From the NCBI GenBank assembly GCA_963706515.1, contig CAVPMW010000017.1, forward strand, positions 366,902-430,901: a stretch of DNA of 64,000 nucleotides, written 5' to 3'. Positions 9,362 through 19,376 of this stretch are shown here, one piece after another (the stretch's first letter is position 1; the number at the start of each line of letters is the position of its first letter). A program made the translations under genes and the position numbers. Source of the DNA: CAVPMW01 sp963706515. GTDB taxonomy: Bacteria > Chloroflexota > Anaerolineae > Anaerolineales > UBA4823. The notes beneath the pieces are model-generated. The model searched no databases, was not told the origin of the DNA, and was given only the letters and a program-made list of their open reading frames with translations.

Positions 9362-11231
9362 TCAGTTCACCATCACCGCGTCGAACTTGCATACGTTCAT
9401 GCAGACCCCGCAGCGTGTGCATAGCTCAGGGTGGATGAAATGCACTTCCCGCTTGGCTCCTGTGATGGCCTCGCTCGTGCAGTTCCGCAGGCAGACCAGA
9501 CAGCCGGTGCATTTCTCGGGGATGATGGAGTATTGGATCAGGCCTTTGCAGACCTTAGCCGGGCATTTCTTGTCGAAGATGTGGGCTTCGTACTCGTCGC
9601 GGAAGTAGCGGATGGTGGATAACACCGGGTTGGGCGCGGTCTGCCCCAGCCCGCACAAAGAGTTATTTTTGATATATTCACCGAGCTCGATCAGGTAATC
9701 GACGTCGCCCGGCAGGCCTTCGCCGGCGCAGATGCGCTCCAGGGTGGAGAGCATCGCCTTGGTGCCCAACCGGCAAGCCACGCATTTGCCGCATGATTCC
9801 TCCTGGGTAAAGGACATGAAGTAGCGGGCAAAATCTACCATGCAGGTATCTTCATCAGCCACCACCAGCCCCCCGGAGCCCATGATCGCGCCCAGCGAGG
9901 TCAGCGATTCGTAGTCGATCGAGACATCCAGGTGTTCGGCAGGAATGCAGCCGCCCGATGGTCCACCGATCTGTGCGGCTTTAAACGCTTTCCCATTTGG
10001 GATGCCACCGCCGATGTCAAAGATCAAGCTCGCGCAGGGAGATGCCCATCGGCACTTCGACCAGCCCGGTATTGTTGATGTTGCCAACCACGGAGAATAT
10101 CATGGTGCCATTACTGTTTGGCGTACCGATATTGGCATACCAGTCAGCACCCTTTTCGATGATGATCGGCACGGAAGCCCAGCTCTTGACATTATTGATG
10201 TTGGTGGGCTTACCCCACAGCCCTTTTTCGGTTGGGTAGGGAGGCCGCGGCCGCGGCTCACCGACTCGACCTTCGATGGAAGCCATCAACGCTGTTTCTT
10301 CTCCGCAGACGAACGCGCCGCTGCCCAGCTTGATGCTCAGGCTGAAGTCAAACCCTGTTCCGAGGATGTCCTTACCCAGCAGCCCGTATTCCTGGCACTG
10401 GCGTAATTGCCCGTTGAAGATGCTCTGACCGCCAGCGGGTATTCATTGCGGATGTAGACATAGCCCTGGTGCACCCCGATCGCATAGGCGCCGATGATCA
10501 TGCCCTCCAGGACACGATGGGGATTGCCCTCCATAATCGAGCGATCCATATAGGCGCCGGGGTCGCCTTCATCGGCGTTGCAGATGATGTAGCCGCTTCC
10601 GGCATTTTGCACGTTTTTCCGGCAAGTCTCCCACTTGGCCCCGGTCAGAAATCCTGCCCCGCCCCGCCCGCGCAAACCGGATGCCTTGACTTCGGCGATG
10701 ATCTCTTCAGGTGTCAGCGCAGTGAGGGCTTTAGTCAGGGAAGCATAACCACCCCGGGCGATGTATTCGTCGATCTGGAAGGGGTCAAGCTCGCCATTCA
10801 AATCGAGGATGATCCGTTTTTGGTATTTATAAAAGGGCACGATCCTGCTCGTGCTCGACTTTTTCACCTGTTTGAGGATCGGTGTAAAGCAGCCGCTCGA
10901 TGATCTTGCCACCGATCAGGGTTGTTGCAACGATTTCGGGCACATCCTCGACTTTGACCTGTGTGTAGAATATTCCTTGGGGACGAATAATGACCAGCGG
11001 ACCTTTCTCGCAGAAGCCGTGGCACCCTGTGACTTTCACATCCAGCTTGAGGCTGGCCTGGACGCCCTGGCGAGTGAGCTCGGCTCGTAAGGCTTCCCAC
11101 ACTGCCTCGCTCCCATATACCCGGCAGCCAGTTCCGCCGCACACGGTAATGCAGGGCAGGTTGGGATCAGTCGCCTCCAGCAGCCTGACCCGCTGTGTCT
11201 CTAATTCAGCAGTGGAGTTCAGGTTTGCCAT
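9362..11231 (-). CDS. NuoF/HydB-like NADH-binding flavoprotein, frameshifted
   Basis: Joined, about 620 residues. The N-terminal 120 residues form a thioredoxin-like 2Fe-2S domain (CGGTGCRVYG, CHGFCEKGP). The FMN/NADH-binding core follows (GLRGRGGAGFLTGAKWE, CNADEGDPGAYMDR, FVCGEETALM, GGPSGGCIP, ESCGKCVACRLGTK). Two C-terminal 4Fe-4S clusters are CTGCLVCLRNC and CTRCGVCMNVC. Frame breaks occur near 10840, 10430 and 10020. This domain order matches the HydB subunit of multimeric electron-bifurcating enzymes and identifies NADH (or NADPH) as the likely pyridine nucleotide partner. It overlaps the stop of the NuoE-like gene by 13 bases, indicating coupled translation. Confidence 0.85.
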
Positions 11232-11710
11232 GCTATTTCTCCGCTTCTGCTTTCATCAGTCGTCTTCAAAAGCGTATCGGTCTTTTGCACAGTCATCTGA
11301 CCGGAGTACTCGCCGTCGGTGACGACGATCGGTCCGAGGGCGCACGCACCCAGGCAGTTGACCGTCTCCAGCGTGAACAGGTGATCGCGGGTCGTCTCAC
11401 CCGCCTGGATGTCCAGCTTGGCTTCCAGCCGGTCGAGCACCTGCATGCTTCCGCGCACGTGGCAGGCGGTGCCCATGCACACGTGCAGGCAGTGCTTGCC
11501 TTTTGGTTTCAGGCTGAAGGCGTTGTAGAATGTGGCAACACTGTACGCCTGGGAAAGGGGTACTTCCAATCGCTCACTCGCTAAGATCAGCGCTTCAGGG
11601 GGTAAATAACGAAAACGGCGCTGAATCTCTTCCAGCGCCGCAATTAGTGAGCCATCACCCAAAGCTTCTTGGTTAATTATGTCGTTTATTTCACTGATCG
11701 ATATATCCAT
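11219..11710 (-). CDS. NuoE/HydC-like 2Fe-2S subunit
   Basis: About 163 residues. The helical N-terminus (IQRRFRYLPPEALILASERL) is followed by a thioredoxin-fold 2Fe-2S site made of CMGTACHVRG and, about 40 residues later, CLGACALGP. This is the NuoE family, which shuttles electrons next to NuoF. I place the start at ATG 11710 (MDISISEIND), the beginning of the conserved domain; an in-frame upstream ATG at 11794 would add a hydrophobic tail not seen in the family. It is the first gene of the minus-strand redox operon. Confidence 0.8.
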   Translation of the reverse strand: MDISISEINDIINQEALGDGSLIAALEEIQRRFRYLPPEALILASERLEVPLSQAYSVATFYNAFSLKPKGKHCLHVCMGTACHVRGSMQVLDRLEAKLDIQAGETTRDHLFTLETVNCLGACALGPIVVTDGEYSGQMTVQKTDTLLKTTDESRSGEIAWQT

Positions 11711-11893
11711 AGACACACCCCGGGATAAAATTCCCTCACCCACCGCAAATTTCGTGTGGGGTAGGATGAAGATCAGAATTGTGGAAAAGCGCACTATCAG
11801 TTTAGTCCGATGCGGGTGAGAAAATCATAAAAAATGAGCGGCAATACGTGAAAATTACGTGAAAACCCCAGGGGCGCTGGGGTTATTGATCGG

Positions 11894-12015
11894 GCTAGTG
11901 CTTTGTCCAGGCTCAAAATAGAATTTGAATTCCGAACTCCAAAACCTGGACAAAGCTTAAAGTGTTCCGTTTCTGCCGATTCTTTCTAAATAATCAGGTT
12001 TGACGGAACACTAGC
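11894..12015. repeat. Nested inverted repeat, family C, copy 1
   Basis: The 352-base gap at 11711-12062 contains no gene that I can support. It holds nested arms: GCTAGTG/CACTAGC (11894-11900, 12009-12015), CTTTGTCCAGG/CCTGGACAAAG (11901-11911, 11945-11955) and AGTGTTCCGT/ACGGAACACT (11961-11970, 12003-12012). The last pair and its inner flank GTTTCYGCCGA recur at 35618-35669, so it is a dispersed element, perhaps a small MITE. The promoter of the redox operon should lie between it and 11710, but I see no convincing boxes. Confidence 0.75.
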
Positions 12016-12062
12016 TTAGGGCGAGCTTATGGCGAATTGTGGATTTTCTAACGGGGTTTCAT

Positions 12063-12822
12063 TTACGAGACCAATAACCTGTCATCGGTATTCGCCGGCT
12101 CGATGGGGCTCTTCTCCGGGCAAACCAGCATGTAGCCCACTCCTGGGGAGCGCACGATTATTTTTGGGTTTGCCGGGTCGACCTCGATCTTTTGGCGTAA
12201 ATAGCGAATGTAGGCGCGCAGGTAATCGATATCGCTGCGAAACTCGGGGCCCCACACGGCGCTGAGCAGCTGTTCGTGGAGCATCACCTGATTGGCGTGC
12301 GAAGCCAGCTCGTGGAGCAGGCTGTATTCAGTAGGAGTGAGGTGGATATCGCGATTGCCGATAAGTATCCGGCGGCTGGCCAGATCGATCCTCAGATCGC
12401 CGCAAACGATCTCTGTTCGAGAATTTTCCGGTGGATTTTCTTGTGAGCGCTTTAGTACCGCCCGGATCACGCGCCAGCAGCTCCTTAGAGCTGAACGGTT
12501 TGGTGATGTAATCGTCGGCGCCGACGTCAAAACCATGCAGCTTGTCCGATTCACGGACTTTGGCGGTAAGCATAATGATGGGCACGTTTGAAAACTCGCG
12601 TATCCGCCGGGCGACTATGTAGCCGTCCATCGCCCCCGACAGGGTAATGTCCAGCAAGATCAAGGCGGGCTGCTCGAGGGCGACCATCTCGATCGCGTGC
12701 TCGCCTGAATATGCAGTCAGTACTTCGTATCCGGTTGCACCCAGCACCTCACGCACCAGATGAATCAGCCGGGGCTCGTCGTCTACGAGCAGGATGCGTG
12801 CCTTGTCGCTTGCTTTCACCAT
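12063..12822 (-). CDS. OmpR-family response regulator, frameshifted
   Basis: The receiver domain (residues 1-115) has the acidic pair DDE, the phospho-acceptor Asp in LILLDITLSG, the Thr in MLTAK and the Lys in ITKPFS. A frame break near 12460-12475 precedes the winged-helix DNA-binding domain, seen as LTPTEYSLLHELASH, DIDYLRAYIRYLRQKIE and SPGVGYML. Joined length is about 250 residues. It is 15 bases downstream of the sensor kinase and most likely its partner. Its target is unknown; the redox operon that follows on the same strand is a possible one. Confidence 0.85.
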
Positions 12823-12837
12823 ATCGGCGCTGCTTTC

Positions 12838-14118
12838 TTATTCCTCGGTTAGAGGATTTGCTAAGGGTAAGGAAAAGTAAATCGTCGTCCCCTCACCGTA
12901 TTTGCTTTCAGCCCAGATCCGCCCGCCATGGGCTTCGACGATCGCGCGGGCGATGGGCAGACCCAGCCCGGTTCCGGGGACGTGCAGGTTGGAGGCTGAT
13001 TTAACCCGGAAATATTTTGCGAAGAGCGGGATCAAGTCCTCCGGAGAGATGCCGATGCCCTGGTCAGCCACAATCACGACCACATCTGCGGAGCGCATTT
13101 CTCCCCGGACAACGATCAACCCGCCATCCGGAGAATACTTGATTGCGTTATCGAGGATGTTGCGGAAGGCCTGTTTGATCCAGCGCGGGTCAGCATCCAG
13201 GATCGGAAAATCAGCAGGGAAGTCCACCAGGAGGCGGTGGATCTCAGTGCGGAACTGGATTTCGGCGGCAACCTCACGGGCGATATTCTGCAAGCGGATG
13301 GGCTGGCGTTCCATGATCAGCTGATCTACATCGATCAAAGAAGAATCGAGGATGTCTCTGAGCATGATCTGCATGTTGGTTGACTCGTCCTCGATCAGGT
13401 GCAGGAATTCCTTGCGTTTTTCATCGCTCCAGTCCACCTCGTCCATCAGCAGTGCGGATGAATACCCCTGGATCGCGGTAAGCGGCAGGCGCAGTTCGTG
13501 CGAGAGGGTTGCCAGCACCTCCGAGCGCAGCCTTTCTGCGCGGCGTTCCTCCCGGATGACGTCAGCCCGGGCAGCCAGGCGATCGCGGTCGATAGCCAGG
13601 GCAATCAGGTCGGCAATACTCTGCACGAATGGCATATCATCTTCCGAAAATATTGCCGGACCGCGGATCGTTTCTAAGACCAGCACTCCGTACTTCTGCT
13701 TGCCGACCGAGATGGGCACCGCCAGCGTGCAGCAGGGCAGCGACTCGGAGCCCAGGGCGTGCGCCATCACCGACCGGTTGGACAAGCGCATATCCTCCAT
13801 CGCCTCGGCGACCAGCTCGGGAGTGTTGAATAGCCGCCCGACGCCTTCGTCGAATACTTTGCCTGTCACCGACTCGCCGGCGCGCAGCCCCAGCTCACTG
13901 AGCTCGTTCAGCTCGTAGCCAAATACAGCCGAGGGCCTTAAAAGACCGGAGGATTGGTCCCACAGCATAACGGTACCGATCTCGGCTGGTTCAATGACGC
14001 CGATAATTTTTTGAATAACTGCGTTGAGCAACTCCGACAGCTCCAGCGGCAAAGTCAAAGTCTTAGCCACTTCGGTCAGGGCATAGATTTCGCGCTGGAG
14101 CCTTTCGACATCGGTCAT
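12838..14118 (-). CDS. GAF-domain sensor histidine kinase
   Basis: The 426-residue protein is cytoplasmic, with no membrane segment. A GAF domain occupies about residues 15-175, followed by a coiled linker, a HisKA dimerisation domain with phospho-acceptor His in LATLSHELRLPL (about residue 205), and an HATPase domain with N box (NILDNAIKYSP), G1 (VADQGIGIS) and G2 (GTGLGLPIA) motifs. The signal sensed by the GAF domain cannot be told. It is read just before its OmpR-type partner and diverges from the plus-strand beta-helix gene across a hairpin element. Confidence 0.9.
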   Translation of the reverse strand: MTDVERLQREIYALTEVAKTLTLPLELSELLNAVIQKIIGVIEPAEIGTVMLWDQSSGLLRPSAVFGYELNELSELGLRAGESVTGKVFDEGVGRLFNTPELVAEAMEDMRLSNRSVMAHALGSESLPCCTLAVPISVGKQKYGVLVLETIRGPAIFSEDDMPFVQSIADLIALAIDRDRLAARADVIREERRAERLRSEVLATLSHELRLPLTAIQGYSSALLMDEVDWSDEKRKEFLHLIEDESTNMQIMLRDILDSSLIDVDQLIMERQPIRLQNIAREVAAEIQFRTEIHRLLVDFPADFPILDADPRWIKQAFRNILDNAIKYSPDGGLIVVRGEMRSADVVVIVADQGIGISPEDLIPLFAKYFRVKSASNLHVPGTGLGLPIARAIVEAHGGRIWAESKYGEGTTIYFSLPLANPLTEE

Positions 14119-14188
14119 TTGCGTAAGGCTTGGGTCGATTCTGGGTGGTCGAACCGCCTGCTCATAGTTATATCACGAGTCAATTAAA

Positions 14189-14280
14189 ATAGGAGTTACG
14201 CAGTTGAAGGGAAAAAGCCGAAAATAGGGGTGATGGGTGGGGGGATCCCCCACCCATCACCCCTATTTTCGGTAATTCCT
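14189..14280. repeat. Hairpin repeat, family B, copy 1
   Basis: The left end ATAGGAGTTACGCAGTT (14189-14205) is the terminal sequence shared with the copies at 43859 and 46129. It precedes a 55-base near-perfect palindrome (14218-14272, one bulged G) that begins CCGAAAATAGGGG and ends with ATTTTCGG, then TAATTCCT. The matching right terminal repeat is not present here. The element lies between divergent genes. Confidence 0.8.
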
Positions 14281-14308
14281 TGCCTTTCATTGTTGTCATT
14301 TCGAGAAA

Positions 14309-14337
14309 TTGACTCGACTGCCGGTTAGCACTAAACT
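14309..14337 (+). promoter_or_regulatory. Candidate sigma-70-type promoter for the beta-helix gene
   Basis: TTGACT at 14309-14314 and TAAACT at 14332-14337 are separated by 17 bases, the same -10 hexamer and spacing as the promoter at 35674. A TATAAT at 14345-14350 is an alternative -10 but has no good -35 at 17 bases. The start codon is 47 bases further on. Confidence 0.45.
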
Positions 14338-14384
14338 ATGCATGTATAATCAACACGTCAATTTTGCTTGCGTAGGATAGCCTT

Positions 14385-16977
14385 ATGCTGCAACGAATCT
14401 CTGCATTGTTCATGATCTGCATGGCATTGAGCTGGCTCGCCGGACCCAATAAAGCTGAACGGGAGATCACCCCTCCGCAGGCGCCGGCAGCCAACACCTA
14501 TTACGTCTCCAGCAGCCAGGGAAGCGATAGCTATAACGGTCTCTCCGCCAGCTCTCCTTTTGCCTCGATCCAAAAAGTCAACAGCCTGGCGCTGCAGCCC
14601 GGGGATCAGGTGCTGTTCAAGTGCGGCGATGTGTGGCGGGCAGATCCATTGAATATCACCCGCTCAGGCAGCAGCAGCCAGCCGGTCACCTTTGGGTCCT
14701 ACCCGGCGGGCTGTGCGAACCAGCCGCTGCTCAGCGGGGCACAACCGATTGCCGGCTGGAGTCCCTTCAGCGGCAATATTTACCGGGCCAACCTTTCCGC
14801 TGGGGCGAACGCCGGAAAATTTACTCTCGGGGTGAACCAGCTCTTTCGCAATGGACAGCGGCTGAGAGAAGGGCGCTGGCCCAACCTGGATGCCGGCGAC
14901 GGTGGTTACTCCACGATCGACGCGCAGCCCGCGGCAAACCGCTTCAGCGACAGCCAGCTCCCTGCCGGCAATTGGAACGGGGCAATCGCGCACATCCGCG
15001 GCATGCGCTGGTACTTGCTCAACCGCCAGGTCACCGGGACGAGCGGGAGTACGCTCACCGTGGGAGCCGACCTCGACTGCTGGAATGCCTCGTGCAGCGG
15101 TTGGGGATATTTTCTCAACCACCACCTGAACACGCTCGACCAGGACGGTGAATGGTATTACGATGCGGGCGCTCAACAGGTTTATCTTTATTCGAGCTCT
15201 GGCAGCCCTGCGGACGGCGAGGCTGAAGGCTCGGTGATCCTGCATGCTGACGACCGCTCCTGGGGCGGCGTCGAGCTGGGCACGGACCTGGACGACGCGG
15301 TTGCCTACGTAACCGTTGAGAACCTGGCGATCCGCAGCTGGTTCCGGCATGGGATCGCTACCCCGACCAACCTGCACGCCTATGAAAACCACGATCTGCT
15401 CCTGCAAGGCAACACTATTTCGGACGTAGATGGGATCGGGATCAACCTGTCAACCTGGGTATACGACGCGCTGGACGGTCAGGACGGCTGGCGCGGCGGG
15501 CACAACCTGACCGTGAGCGGCAATGCGATCCGCGGCGCAAACCACATGGGCATCAACAGCTCTGCTAAAGTCTCCTCCATCACCGACAACCTGATCCAGG
15601 ACGTAGGTCTGATTGAAAATTTGGGCGCTTCGGGGATGGGCTGCAGCCTGTCTGCCTCGGGCGGTGCTTGCACGGAAGACGGAGACGGCATACGGATTAA
15701 AGGCGATGTCCCCGCCGATTCCGGGAACAATAACAGCATCACCGGCAACCGGTTGGAGCGGATTGCCTATAACGGCATGGACGTGTTCGGCTACCAGAAT
15801 ACGATCCAGCGCAACGTCATCCACCAGGCATGCTACGCCAAGGGAGATTGCGGCGGAGTGCGCACATTTGGCTCAGGCAGCCTGGGGACGACTCCCGTCC
15901 ACGACCTGCTCTTCTACGAGAACATCATCCTGGATACGATCGGCAACACGGATGGCTGCCTCAGCACCTACGACGCGTTGTTCGGTTTTGGGCTGTACAT
16001 CGATAACTACTCCCGGGACGTGACGATCAGCAGCAACACCATCATCAGCTCGACCGCCAGCGGCATCCTCTATCAGAATTCAACCGGGAGCATCACTGCC
16101 AACACGCTGTATAACAACAGCCGCGGCAGCATGTATTCGGCGCAGATCAACCTGACCAGCTCGCCCACCTACGTCGCCAGCCAGACGAACAACGTCCTCT
16201 ACAGCCTGCGCCAGAACGCCTGGACGCTGGCGAGCTGCCAACCGCGACCGGATTGGCGTCTCGGACTACAACTATTTCTTCAATCCCTATCTCAGCAATC
16301 ACATCTCCGCGCAAGGCACCAAATCCTTATCCCAATGGCAGGCCTACAGCGGCAAGGACCCTCATTCCCTGGAAGCCTGGTTTCAGCTCAACCCGGGCGA
16401 CCCGCCGGGATCGCTCATCTTCTATAACGATACCCCGCAGCCGAAAATCTTTGACCTGGGCTCGACCGCCTATCTTGACCTCGACCAAAACTCGGTTTCA
16501 GGCAGCCTGACCTTGCCCCCTTATCGCTCAAAAGTCCTGGTGGCCTCCGGGGAGCTGGCTGACCTGGTTTTAACGATGAATATAACCGGCTCGGCGGACA
16601 CGAATCCCAACGCCCCGGTCGCCTATACATTGACTGTGTCTAACCAGGGGACCCTGACCGCCAGCGGGGTGGTCCTGACGGACATTGTGCCGGCTGAGAT
16701 CACCAATACGACCTGGAGCGCCTCTACAGGCAGCGTCTCCCTCCAGCCAGGTACCCGCTATGTCTGGAATCTTCCCGACCTGGCACAAGGAGAATCGGTC
16801 GTGCTCACGGTGAGCGGCGCCTTTGCCAGCAGCCTCGAACCCGGGACTCCCCTGGCGGTTGTGGGTGAGGCGAGCACCCAGACCCCAGAAGCATCCAGCG
16901 CTAACAACCGGGCGCTGCTGAGATTTGGGGATTGGCTGGAGATCCATCTTCCCCTGGTGAAATATCTTGCCAATTAG
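14385..16977 (+). CDS. Secreted right-handed beta-helix protein with DUF11-like domain, frameshifted
   Basis: An N-terminal hydrophobic signal (residues 1-20) precedes a Thr/Pro-rich spacer and the onset TYYVSSSQGSDSYNGLS, typical of parallel beta-helix surface proteins. The Asn/Gly-rich helix repeats (NTISDVDGIGIN, GNAIRGANHMGIN, SSNTIISSTASGILY) run to about residue 610. After a frame break near 16235 the protein continues to a conserved-repeat (DUF11) beta-sandwich: NPNAPVAYTLTVSNQG and VLTDIVPAEI. It ends LEIHLPLVKYLAN, similar to the tail of the second beta-helix protein here. Joined length is about 864 residues. Polysaccharide binding or lyase activity is possible, but I see no catalytic motif that decides it. 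Confidence 0.75.
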
Positions 16978-17088
16978 CGCTTTTTCAAGTCGTAGTTGGA
17001 AAAATGGCAATCGTTGTTGCAGTCATGCGCAAGCTGTTGTACCTTGTTTTCGGGGTTTTGAAGGAGCCGAAGACCGATATGACCCTGA

Positions 17089-17819
17089 TTATGGCAAACA
17101 GTTCGCATTCACCCTTTGACATTCAAGACCTGCCCCTGATCCCGCATAACAGCGGAGGTTAAGCTCGCGCACCTGATCCAGCCAGACCCGGTCTCGATCA
17201 CCCAGGAAGACCCGGCGCGCCTCCATGACCAGGCTCTCCGGCACGCCGGGCCGCCCCTGCACCCACATCTGGCGCAGGGGCAGCACGCGGGCGATCACCA
17301 TATCCGCAACCGGGTGGAAACCGGCGCGCTCGATGCCGCGCTGCGAGGGCAGATTATCGTAGTCGGCGCCGATCCAGACCCGGCAGAAGGGTCTCGGCGC
17401 GCAGCTCATCAAGGATGTAGCCCAACAGGGCGCTGTACAGGTGGTTCTGGCGAAAGCCGGCAGGGTGACGCAGTCCCAGATATAGGCTTCACCCGGCAGC
17501 AGCCTGCAGGCGCAGCCCCAGTTCGCCGATGAACTCTTCGTCGAAGCTGACCCAGCCGTAAGCAGCCAGCGTCGCCGCCGACCCAGGCAGCGTAGCAACT
17601 GCCGCCCGGTCTCGAAGCGGGCGGCGACCTCCGCTGAAGTATCGCCGCCCATGCGCCGTCCGCCAGCGTACGCGTGCAGATTCTGGCCCAGCCGCGGCGG
17701 AAGGTCACAGCGAATGAGCCGCAGCTGATCCCGGGCACGGGCTCATCCAGGTCCAGCATCCAGATCACGCCCACCGGGCGCGGGTGCTTCGTCGGCAGGT
17801 TGCGCCATGCCAGCCGCAT
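17089..17819 (-). CDS. GNAT-family acetyltransferase-like protein, several frameshifts
   Basis: Recognisable pieces occur in different frames: an N-terminal strand VGVIWMLDLDEPVPG, then AYGWVSFDEEFIGEL, then EAYIWDCVTLPAF, and a C-terminal segment NLPSQRGIERAGFHPVAD that resembles the GNAT motif for the last helix and strand. At least three indels interrupt it between 17400 and 17700. It is either a damaged gene or poorly read sequence. The start ATG 17819 follows the VOC-family gene closely. Substrate cannot be inferred. Confidence 0.45.
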
Positions 17820-17822
17820 CGC

Positions 17823-18383
17823 TCAGGTGATCAGGACTCTTTTGCTCGGTCAGCTCGGCGATGGCATCGGCCAGGTGCTTGTCGGTGATGTTGTAATCGC
17901 CGCTCTCCACGCGCAGGCGGTGAGCCGGTGCTGAGCACATCGGCGACGGTATGCCCTTCCGGCGGGACGAACTTGAAGCAGGCCATCTCGAGCAGCTGCC
18001 CGTTCGGGATCGCGGAAGTAGATCGAATCCATGAAGCCGCGGTCGATCGGACCGGTGTTCTCGATGCCGAGCTCCTTCAGCCGCGCGGCAACCTGGGTAT
18101 ACGTGGCGCGCGAGACGGTGAAGGCGATGTGGTGCAGGTTGCCGATGCCCTGCGGATTGGGGGTCGGGTCGTTGACGCGCGTGGGGCGGACGAAGAAGGT
18201 GATCAGCCGCCCGTCGCCGGCGTCGAAGTACAGGTGGTTTTCCTCGGGCACGTCCAGGTTGGGCTGCTCGAAGACGAGCGGCATGCCGAGCACGCCCTGG
18301 TAGAAGTCGATGATCGCCTCGCGGTTGGAGCCGACGAAGGTGATGTGGTGGACACCCTGGGTTTGGATTTTGGTCATGTTCAT
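17823..18383 (-). CDS. VOC (glyoxalase/extradiol dioxygenase-fold) protein, frameshifted
   Basis: The N-terminus HHITFVGSNREAIIDFYQGVLGM and a central HHIAFTV are the two metal-His positions of the vicinal oxygen chelate fold (motifs abbreviated; His at the start of each). DSIYFRDP is followed by a break near 17990, after which the sequence reads LEMACFKFVPPEGHTV in another frame, giving the Glu ligand region. The family includes glyoxalases and ring-cleaving dioxygenases such as those acting on hydroquinones. The 3' end is uncertain: the frame stays open to 17743, while a TGA at 17823 in the adjacent frame sits just before the GNAT start. Confidence 0.65.
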
Positions 18384-18439
18384 TTCTCCTTGATGAATCT
18401 GCCGAGGGCGACGATGATCTGCGCCCTCGGCAGATCATA

Positions 18440-19272
18440 TTATATCGTGAAGAACAGGCTGCGGACCTTGTCGATCACCTCCTGATCGCCGCGGGCAGCG
18501 CCGCCGGGGAAGCGCTGGAAGGCAGGTCAGCACAAAGTCCGACGGGTCGTAGCTGAAGATGGCGTCGCAGCCCTCGAAGTTGCCGGTTTCGGGCTTGGCC
18601 TCGAACTTGCCATCCTTCACCGTGGCCCGCCACTTGCCGCCCCACTCGCCGGAGATTTCGATGCCGTACTGCACGTCCACGCCTTTGGCCGACTGGGCGT
18701 CCACGGTGGAGGGCAGCAGGGCAAACAGCATGTAGGGGACCAGCACGCCGGCGGTGCGCTCGTCCAGCTTGCGGGTCTTCTCGCCCAGACCGTAGCGGAT
18801 ATCCCAGGTGTGCACGCCGTAGTCCATCACGTGGAAGGCCGGGTAGAAAAAGGTGGGCAGCGGGCCCATGTACGGGATGGGTGACGATGAAGCCGCCCCA
18901 TTCGTCGGCGGTCAGCTTCTCGAAGATATCCATCATCTTGCTGTAATCGCTCTTGAGCCGGTGAGATCGCCTCTTCGCGCGGCAGGCTGCGGAACGCCTG
19001 GGCGTTCTCGTTGAGCGACTCGCGCCATGACCAGCACGCCGGCCGTATCCGATCGGTTCGTTCTTGCGGGCTTTCTCCCAGCGGGTGAGGTAGCCTTCGG
19101 TCACGTCGATCATGTGACCGACCATGTCGCGGACCTCCCATTCGGTGCAGCGGGTTTGCACATTCCAGTTCTTGGGATCGTCCACGAGCTTGAAAAAATC
19201 GCTGCTTTCTTTGCGGATGACATCCAGCACGGTGTCTTTACCGCTGTAGTCCATCGAATTGACGGGGGACAT
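18440..19272 (-). CDS. MDMPI/DinB-like N-terminal domain protein, frameshifted
   Basis: The N-terminal part (SSDFFKLVDD, TEWEVRDMVGHMIDVTEGYL) matches the helical maleylpyruvate-isomerase/DinB-type domain with its metal-binding His in the VGHMID helix. A second His-containing helix follows (HVMDYGVHTWDIRYGL), then an SCP2-like beta segment (GGKWRATVKDGKFEAKPETG and FSYDPSDFVL). Breaks lie near 19000, 18870 and 18510; the corrected end reads EVIDKVRSLFFTI with stop at 18440. Start 19272 is supported by AAGGAG upstream. Family members are thiol-dependent isomerases or unknown-function metalloproteins. It shares the strand with an alcohol dehydrogenase and a VOC protein. Confidence 0.6.
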
Positions 19273-19376
19273 GTTCGATACTCCTTCTAAAACATCAGGT
19301 AAGATACGCAAACCGTTATTCAAAGTTCGGGCAGTTGCAAGAGGCTTGCACCGGTATTCTCCGAATTACGCATTTC

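Noticed and set aside
8656..11710. FeFe hydrogenase (HydABC)
   Set aside because: The NuoG-like subunit stops after the ferredoxin domains; no H-cluster motifs are present in the window.
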